Source: Pseudomonadota bacterium
GTDB lineage: Bacteria > Pseudomonadota > Alphaproteobacteria > Rhodospirillales > Rhodospirillaceae
Direction of reading: 5' to 3'
DNA length: 10,435 nt
Assembly (NCBI GenBank): GCA_023396465.1
Contig: JAEWWF010000324.1
Location: 1-10,435 of the forward strand
Shown here: positions 6,513 to 10,435 of the stretch, in pieces
Layout of the letters: each line of letters starts with the position of its first letter
How positions within the stretch are numbered: position 1 is the first letter of the stretch
Notes under the pieces: generated by a model
What the model was told of the DNA's origin: nothing
Databases searched by the model: none
What the model saw: only the letters and a program-made list of their open reading frames with translations
Translations under genes and position numbers: made by a program

Positions 6513-7310
6513 ATGCCCAGCCTGAAGCCCCGTATCTCCACCGCCGTCCTGGCCGTCGCTGCGGCAGTCGCCATCACCACCCCGGCCACCGCCAAGGATA
6601 CCGGCGCCCATCCACCCTATGCCATGACGGTCTACGAGGTGGTGCGGGCGCCGGGCGGCATGGTCGACCCGGCGGTGATCGCCGCCGACCTGGGGTATGT
6701 ATCCGGGATGCGCGAACACCATGCCGGCGCCCTCACCATGTCGCAGGAGTATCTGGAGAAGGGCAGCCATCCGGCGCTGCGGGCACTCTCCCGCGCCATC
6801 ATCGCCAACCAGGAATTCGAGATCGCCCTGCTGGACGACGTGCGGGCGCAGGTGGAAACGCCCGCGCGGCCGCTGGTGGGTTCGCTGGCGCTGCGTCCGG
6901 TGGCGCGGGAGGATCTGCGGCATCGCCTCAACTACCTGCCCTCGCCGCCCCCGACGACCCACGCCGTTAGTCGGGCTCCGGTCAGCGAGTACGACGTGCA
7001 ATGGGCAAAAGCGATGATCGTTCACCACCAGGGCGCCCTGGAGATGGCGGCCGGATACAACGCTGATCCCGCCGCCCGCAACGGCGTGCTGCGGCTGCTG
7101 AACCTGGACATCATCCAGGACCAGTCCTACGAAATCGCCTGGCTGGAGTCGCTCATCGACCGCTATCCCGGTGACGCCGCCGCCATCCAGTTGGACCCCG
7201 GCATGGTCCACGGCATGCCCATGGGTGGCGGTCACGACGGGCATGGCGCGCATAGTGGTCACAACGCTCCGACAGCCCCGTCCGGCCACGCGGGGCACGC
7301 CCACCACTGA
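6513..7310 (+). CDS. Exported tandem DUF305 protein with His-rich tail (CopM-like metal-binding protein)
   Basis: A 265-residue protein with a signal peptide (basic MPSLKPR, hydrophobic stretch at about 10-22, likely cleavage after TPATA at residue 27), so it is probably periplasmic. It has two DUF305-type units. Residues 66-76 (MREHHAGALTM) and 168-178 (MIVHHQGALEM) share the pattern M-x2-HH-x-GAL-x-M, followed in each case by a helix containing a conserved Q...E(I)A(L/W)L. A proline-rich linker at about 143-156 lies between the units. The tail from about 230 is rich in His, Met and Gly (HGMPMGGGHDGHGAHSGH). The family includes the copper chaperone CopM, so copper binding is a reasonable inference but not shown. 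Start ATG 6513 has AGGAG 6 nt upstream. It is a single-gene unit between two terminators. Confidence 0.88.
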   Translation: MPSLKPRISTAVLAVAAAVAITTPATAKDTGAHPPYAMTVYEVVRAPGGMVDPAVIAADLGYVSGMREHHAGALTMSQEYLEKGSHPALRALSRAIIANQEFEIALLDDVRAQVETPARPLVGSLALRPVAREDLRHRLNYLPSPPPTTHAVSRAPVSEYDVQWAKAMIVHHQGALEMAAGYNADPAARNGVLRLLNLDIIQDQSYEIAWLESLIDRYPGDAAAIQLDPGMVHGMPMGGGHDGHGAHSGHNAPTAPSGHAGHAHH

Positions 7311-7333
7311 CATCCCTGCCGCACCGGCAAAGG

Positions 7334-7369
7334 AAAGGCCCGCGACGGGATCCCGTCGCGGGCCTTTTT
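7334..7369. terminator. Bidirectional terminator between the DUF305 gene and rho
   Basis: A perfect 34-bp palindrome (7334-7367, centre GGGA|TCCC) can form a 15-17 bp stem. On the plus strand it runs into TTTTT (7365-7369). Read on the minus strand it is followed by only three T and then mixed pyrimidine-rich sequence. It lies 23 bp after the DUF305 stop and 25 bp after the end of rho, so it can serve both convergent transcripts, more strongly the plus one. Confidence 0.9.
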
Positions 7370-7392
7370 CCGGTCCACCTTGTTCGGGCGGA

Positions 7393-8649
7393 TCAGGTAT
7401 TCATGCTGTCGAAGAAATCGCCGTTGTTCTTGGTCTCCTTGATCTTGGAAACCAGGAATTCCATGGCGTCCTGCGTGCCCATGGGCGACAGGATGCGGCG
7501 CAGCACCCACATCTTCGACAGGGTGCCACGGTCGACCAGCAGCTCTTCCTTGCGGGTGCCGGAAGCGGTGATGTTGATGGCCGGGAAGATGCGCTTGTCC
7601 GACAGCTTCCGGTCCATGACGATTTCGGAGTTACCGGTGCCCTTGAACTCCTCGAAGATCACTTCGTCCATGCGGCTGCCGGTTTCGATCAGGGCGGTGC
7701 CGATGATGGTCAGCGAGCCGCCTTCCTCGATGTTGCGGGCGGCGCCGAAGAACCGCTTCGGGCGTTGCAGGGCGTTGGCGTCCACACCGCCGGTCAGCAC
7801 CTTGCCCGACGACGGCACCACCGTGTTGTAGGCGCGCGCCAGACGGGTGATGGAGTCGAGCAGGATGACGACGTCGCGCTTGTGTTCCACCAGGCGCTTG
7901 GCCTTCTCCAGCACCATCTCCGTCACCTGGACGTGGCGGGCGGCGGGTTCGTCGAAGGTGGAGGAGACCACCTCGCCCTTCACGCTGCGCGCCATGTCGG
8001 TCACTTCCTCCGGCCGCTCGTCGATGAGCAGCACGATGAGGTAGACCTCGGGATGGTTGGTGGCGATGGCGTGAGCCAGATTCTGGAGCATCACGGTCTT
8101 GCCGGTGCGCGGCGGCGCCACCAGCAGGGCGCGCTGCCCCTTGCCCAGCGGAGCGACCAGATCGATGACGCGGCAGGTGTAGTCCTTGCGCGTCGGGTCG
8201 TCGATTTCCAGCGTCAGCTTTTCGTTCGGATACAGCGGCGTGAGGTTGTCGAAGTTGATGCGATGCCGCACCGCCTCCGGTTCCTCGAAGTTGATCTTGT
8301 TGACCTTCAGCAGCGCGAAATAGCGCTCGCCATCCTTCGGCGCCCGGATCTGCCCTTCCACCGTGTCACCGGTGCGCAGGCCGAAGCGGCGGACCTGGCT
8401 CGGGCTGACGTAGATGTCGTCAGGGCCGGGCAGGTAATTCGCCTCCGGCGCCCGCAGGAAGCCGAACCCGTCCTGCAAAATCTCCAGCACGCCGTCGCCG
8501 TAGATGGGAGTGTCGTTGTCCGCCAGTTGCTTGAGAATGGCGAACATCATGTCCTGCTTGCGCAGGGAGGAGGCATTCTCGACCTCGAGGTCCTCGGCGA
8601 AGGCGAGAAGCTCGGCGGGCGACTTCTGCTTCAGCTCCTGAAGATGCAT
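7393..8649 (-). CDS. rho: Transcription termination factor Rho
   Basis: Hexameric RNA-dependent ATPase/helicase that ends transcription at C-rich sites. It is 418 residues, almost exactly the length of E. coli Rho, without the long N-terminal insertions seen in some phyla. The N-terminal helical and cold-shock RNA-binding domains include the RNP1-like GFGFLR (61-66). The ATPase domain has Walker A APPRTGKT (178-185), Walker B VILLDS (D265) followed by ITRLARAYN, the Q-loop region SSGKVLTGGVD (280-290) and RNIEEGGSLTIIGTAL (305-320). The ATG at 8649 gives the usual MHLQELKQKSPAELL start, with only a short GGA as ribosome binding site. It lies downstream of hemH-hemJ on the same strand, but probably has its own promoter. 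Confidence 0.98.
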   Translation of the reverse strand: MHLQELKQKSPAELLAFAEDLEVENASSLRKQDMMFAILKQLADNDTPIYGDGVLEILQDGFGFLRAPEANYLPGPDDIYVSPSQVRRFGLRTGDTVEGQIRAPKDGERYFALLKVNKINFEEPEAVRHRINFDNLTPLYPNEKLTLEIDDPTRKDYTCRVIDLVAPLGKGQRALLVAPPRTGKTVMLQNLAHAIATNHPEVYLIVLLIDERPEEVTDMARSVKGEVVSSTFDEPAARHVQVTEMVLEKAKRLVEHKRDVVILLDSITRLARAYNTVVPSSGKVLTGGVDANALQRPKRFFGAARNIEEGGSLTIIGTALIETGSRMDEVIFEEFKGTGNSEIVMDRKLSDKRIFPAINITASGTRKEELLVDRGTLSKMWVLRRILSPMGTQDAMEFLVSKIKETKNNGDFFDSMNT

Positions 8650-8846
8650 GATCTATCCAACGATATCAGGGGCAACGGAAACGGGACGGAGGCGTCCAGG
8701 GGGAGAATCGGCGAGGACCGTCGCGGCTGGTGCGTCTGGGTGATCGCCGCGGCCATTCGGGCCGCGACCAAGCCGCTGTCGGGACGGAGCGTCGCGATGT
8801 CGGGTGGGATGCTGAAAAGCGCGGAAACCGGGCGGCCCCGCGACTT
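8650..8846 (-). promoter_or_regulatory. Long C-rich rho 5' leader
   Basis: If transcription starts just downstream of the candidate promoter at 8853-8880, rho has a leader of about 200 nt. As RNA (minus strand), the last 70 nt or so before the start codon are rich in C and pyrimidines and rather poor in G (for example GATTCTCCCCCTGG and CCGTCCCGTTTCCGTTGCCC), the composition of a Rho-utilisation region. A 7-bp hairpin, CGCGGCC/GGCCGCG with a 5-nt loop, lies at 8748-8766. E. coli rho is autoregulated by attenuation in its leader, and a similar role here is inference. I see no convincing leader peptide. Confidence 0.4.
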
Positions 8847-8852
8847 TCGGTC

Positions 8853-8880
8853 ACCATACGCAAACGCCCGCCCAAGTCAA
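8853..8880 (-). promoter_or_regulatory. Candidate sigma-70 type promoter for rho
   Basis: On the minus strand, TTGACT (8880-8875) and TATGGT (8858-8853) are separated by 16 nt. The -35 matches the consensus at 5 of 6 positions and the -10 at 4 of 6. It is in the 334-bp gap between hemJ and rho and is the best pair I could find there. Confidence 0.5.
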
Positions 8881-8945
8881 CACTTCTTGCGGCGCCTTGC
8901 CTGACAACAGTTCATGCGCGGCTTTCGTTCCATGTGTCCATTTCC

Positions 8946-8964
8946 GGCCCCTTTCACAAGGGCC
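8946..8964 (-). other. Stem-loop downstream of hemJ
   Basis: On the minus strand, about 20 nt after the hemJ stop, GGCCCTT and AAGGGGCC can pair with one bulged G around a short loop. No T run follows, so it does not qualify as an intrinsic terminator. It could stabilise the hemH-hemJ 3' end or mark a Rho-dependent stop. The rest of 8881-8983 shows nothing I can name. Confidence 0.3.
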
Positions 8965-8983
8965 GCCCACCCAGAAATCATCA

Positions 8984-9424
8984 TCAGAACGGCTTGAAGA
9001 TCACCAACGGAATGATGATCAGCAGCAGAACCGTCGGCACCTCGTTCATCCAGCGATAGAACACATGGCTGCGCAGGTTGCGGTCGGCCTCGAAATCCTT
9101 GCGCCAGCGGGCGTAGAAGCCATGCATGGCCGCCATGCCGAGAACCAGCAGCACCTTGGTGTGCATCCAGCCGTCGCTGATCCAGGTGGGGAACAGCAGG
9201 AAGCCGGTGATGAACACCAGGATCATGGACGGCGTCATGATGCCGCGCTGCAGCTTGCGCTCCATCACCTTGAACCGCTCCGACGTCGGCGAGCCCTTCT
9301 CTTCCATGGCGTGGTAGACGAACAGCCGCGGCAGATAGAACAGCGCCGCCATCCAGGTGATGATGACGATGACGTGCAGGGTCTTGATGGCGTTGTAGAG
9401 CGGGCTGGCGTAGTCCAGCGGCAT
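8984..9424 (-). CDS. hemJ: HemJ, protoporphyrinogen IX oxidase
   Basis: Inner-membrane enzyme that oxidises protoporphyrinogen IX to protoporphyrin IX, replacing HemG or HemY in most alphaproteobacteria. The 146-residue protein has four predicted transmembrane helices, at about 13-33, 62-82, 89-105 and 129-144. Family hallmarks are YNAIKTLHVIVIITWMAALFYLPRLFVYH, with the conserved His17 and Arg33, then MERKLQRGIMTPSM and the segment WMHTKVLLVLGMAAMHG containing Lys90. It ends RWMNEVPTVLLLIIIPLVIFKPF. The ATG at 9424 is preceded by GAGGAG, which overlaps the hemH stop. The gap to hemH is 10 bp, so the two are translated from one message and carry out consecutive heme-synthesis steps. Confidence 0.95.
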   Translation of the reverse strand: MPLDYASPLYNAIKTLHVIVIITWMAALFYLPRLFVYHAMEEKGSPTSERFKVMERKLQRGIMTPSMILVFITGFLLFPTWISDGWMHTKVLLVLGMAAMHGFYARWRKDFEADRNLRSHVFYRWMNEVPTVLLLIIIPLVIFKPF

Positions 9425-9434
9425 CGGAGGCTCC

Positions 9435-10435
9435 TCAGGCTGTGGTGGGACACTGGCCGCAGGGACCCGGGCACAGGCGGCCGCCGCGCTCGCTCACCGG
9501 CCCGGCACCGGCTTCGGCGATGGCCCGTCGCACCAACCCGGCCAGACCGTCGATGAACGCCGGTGCCGACAGAACGGTCGAAACCCGGCGGTAGAGCGGC
9601 ACGCCGGCCTTATGGGCCAGTTCACCGTATTCGATGTCCAGTTCGACCAGGGTTTCCGAATGTTCGGAAACGAAGGCGATGGGCACCACCACCAGCGGCC
9701 TGCCCTCGCGGCCGGCGGCCTCGATCTCGCTGTCGGTGGCCGGGCCGATCCATTCCAGCGGCCCGACGCGGCTCTGGTAGGTGACGCGCCAGTCCAGGCC
9801 GGGCCGGTCGAGCGCCGCCGCCACGGCGGCCGCCGACTGCTCCACCTGCCATTGGTACGGGTCGCCGCCGGCGATCACCTTCTTCGGCAGCCCGTGGGCG
9901 GAGAACAGCACCCGTGGCGGCGGGTGGTCGCCCCGCTCCACCTCCAGGGCATCCAGCGCCTCGGCCACCAGGGCCGCCTGGGCGCGCACGAAGCCCGGCT
10001 CGGTGGGGTAGCAGCAGACGGTGGTGGTGGGCGCATCCAGCCCCGCCGCAGCGGCGTGGTGATGCCAGTGCCTGATCGAACTGCCCGAGGTGGTGCGCGA
10101 GTACTGCGGATAGAGCGGCAGCAGCACGATGCGGTCGGGGCCGAACCGTTTCACCTCGGCAACCACATCGGCGGTGAAGGGGTGCCAGTAGCGCATGGCG
10201 ATGAAGGCGCGCGCCTCCACCCCCTCGCCGGCCAGCGCCGCTTCCAGCGCCCGCGCCTGATCCTCGGTATGGGGCAGCAAGGGGGAGCGGCCACCGAGCT
10301 TCTCGTAGATCTCCCGCGCCACCGGCGCCCGCCGGCGGCTGATGAACTGCGCCAACGCCCAGCGCACCGGCCCCGGTGCGCCGATGATGGCGGGATCGTT
10401 GAACAAGTTGAACAGGAACGGGCGGACGGCCTCGG
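9435..10435 (-). CDS. hemH: Ferrochelatase HemH, 5' end cut by the window
   Basis: Inserts Fe(II) into protoporphyrin IX, the last step of protoheme synthesis. About 332 C-terminal residues are visible. The frame continues past the right edge (EAVRPFLFNLFNDPAIIG at the border), so a TTG at 10406 is internal and only some 15-30 N-terminal residues are missing. Signatures include LPLYPQYSRTTSGS, CCYPTEPGF, the active-site His in SAHGLPKK and the Glu-containing SEHSETLVELDIEY. The C-terminus, CPGPCGQCP, has three closely spaced cysteines (codons at 9471-9473, 9459-9461 and 9450-9452), resembling ferrochelatases that carry a [2Fe-2S] cluster. The stop TGA (9437-9435) overlaps the Shine-Dalgarno sequence of hemJ. 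Confidence 0.95.
   Translation of the reverse strand, partial: EAVRPFLFNLFNDPAIIGAPGPVRWALAQFISRRRAPVAREIYEKLGGRSPLLPHTEDQARALEAALAGEGVEARAFIAMRYWHPFTADVVAEVKRFGPDRIVLLPLYPQYSRTTSGSSIRHWHHHAAAAGLDAPTTTVCCYPTEPGFVRAQAALVAEALDALEVERGDHPPPRVLFSAHGLPKKVIAGGDPYQWQVEQSAAAVAAALDRPGLDWRVTYQSRVGPLEWIGPATDSEIEAAGREGRPLVVVPIAFVSEHSETLVELDIEYGELAHKAGVPLYRRVSTVLSAPAFIDGLAGLVRRAIAEAGAGPVSERGGRLCPGPCGQCPTTA

Noticed and set aside
8666..8875. A 69-codon minus-strand open frame upstream of rho as a leader gene
   Set aside because: Its start would lie upstream of the likely transcription start, there is no ribosome binding site, and it is Arg/Pro/Ser-rich in the way random high-GC frames are.
7171..8904. A 577-codon plus-strand open frame over rho
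   Set aside because: It overlaps the end of the DUF305 gene and is fully antisense to rho. The sequence has the His/Gln/Arg-rich, low-complexity look of a complementary frame, with no domain.

Overview
The window is GC-rich chromosomal DNA from an alphaproteobacterium, most likely a member of the Rhodospirillales or a relative. This rests on protein character (MnmE, HemJ, HemH, the DUF6489 protein, the Fe2S2 ferredoxin) and on gene order: hemH-hemJ-rho and mnmE-mnmG are blocks that sit close to the replication origin and parAB in many alphaproteobacteria. A perfect 16-bp parS-type palindrome at 6383-6398 supports an origin-proximal position. The lineage below class level is inference.

Layout. 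From right to left on the minus strand lie hemH (its 5' end is cut by the window), hemJ, and rho with a leader of about 200 nt and a candidate promoter. After a block of other genes come DUF6489, a thioredoxin-like [2Fe-2S] ferredoxin, mnmE and mnmG (its 3' part is cut by the window). Between the two minus-strand blocks is a plus-strand group. It holds a YyaL/DUF255 thioredoxin-domain gene, an O6-alkylguanine-DNA alkyltransferase and a zeta-crystallin-type quinone oxidoreductase, which end at a strong terminator. A separately promoted exported protein with two DUF305 repeats and a His-rich tail follows. It converges on rho across one bidirectional terminator.

Functions. HemJ and HemH carry out the last two steps of protoheme synthesis. 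MnmE and MnmG form the complex that modifies U34 of certain tRNAs. Rho is the transcription terminator. The plus-strand group looks like accessory repair, redox and metal-handling genes. The DUF305 gene is preceded by a sequence that matches the layout of a CueR-type (MerR family) copper promoter, so copper-responsive expression is a testable proposal.

Oddities. The YyaL-like gene is intact in frame over its full length except for one amber codon where the family has a conserved Glu, so it is either a fresh pseudogene, a split gene or a sequencing error. A 173-bp element bounded by near-perfect 29-bp inverted repeats, each made of short CACCAAGA units, fills almost the whole gap between the ferredoxin gene and mnmE. 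The HemH C-terminus has a three-cysteine cluster suggesting a [2Fe-2S] centre. I saw no defence system, CRISPR array, tRNA, rRNA or transposase gene.
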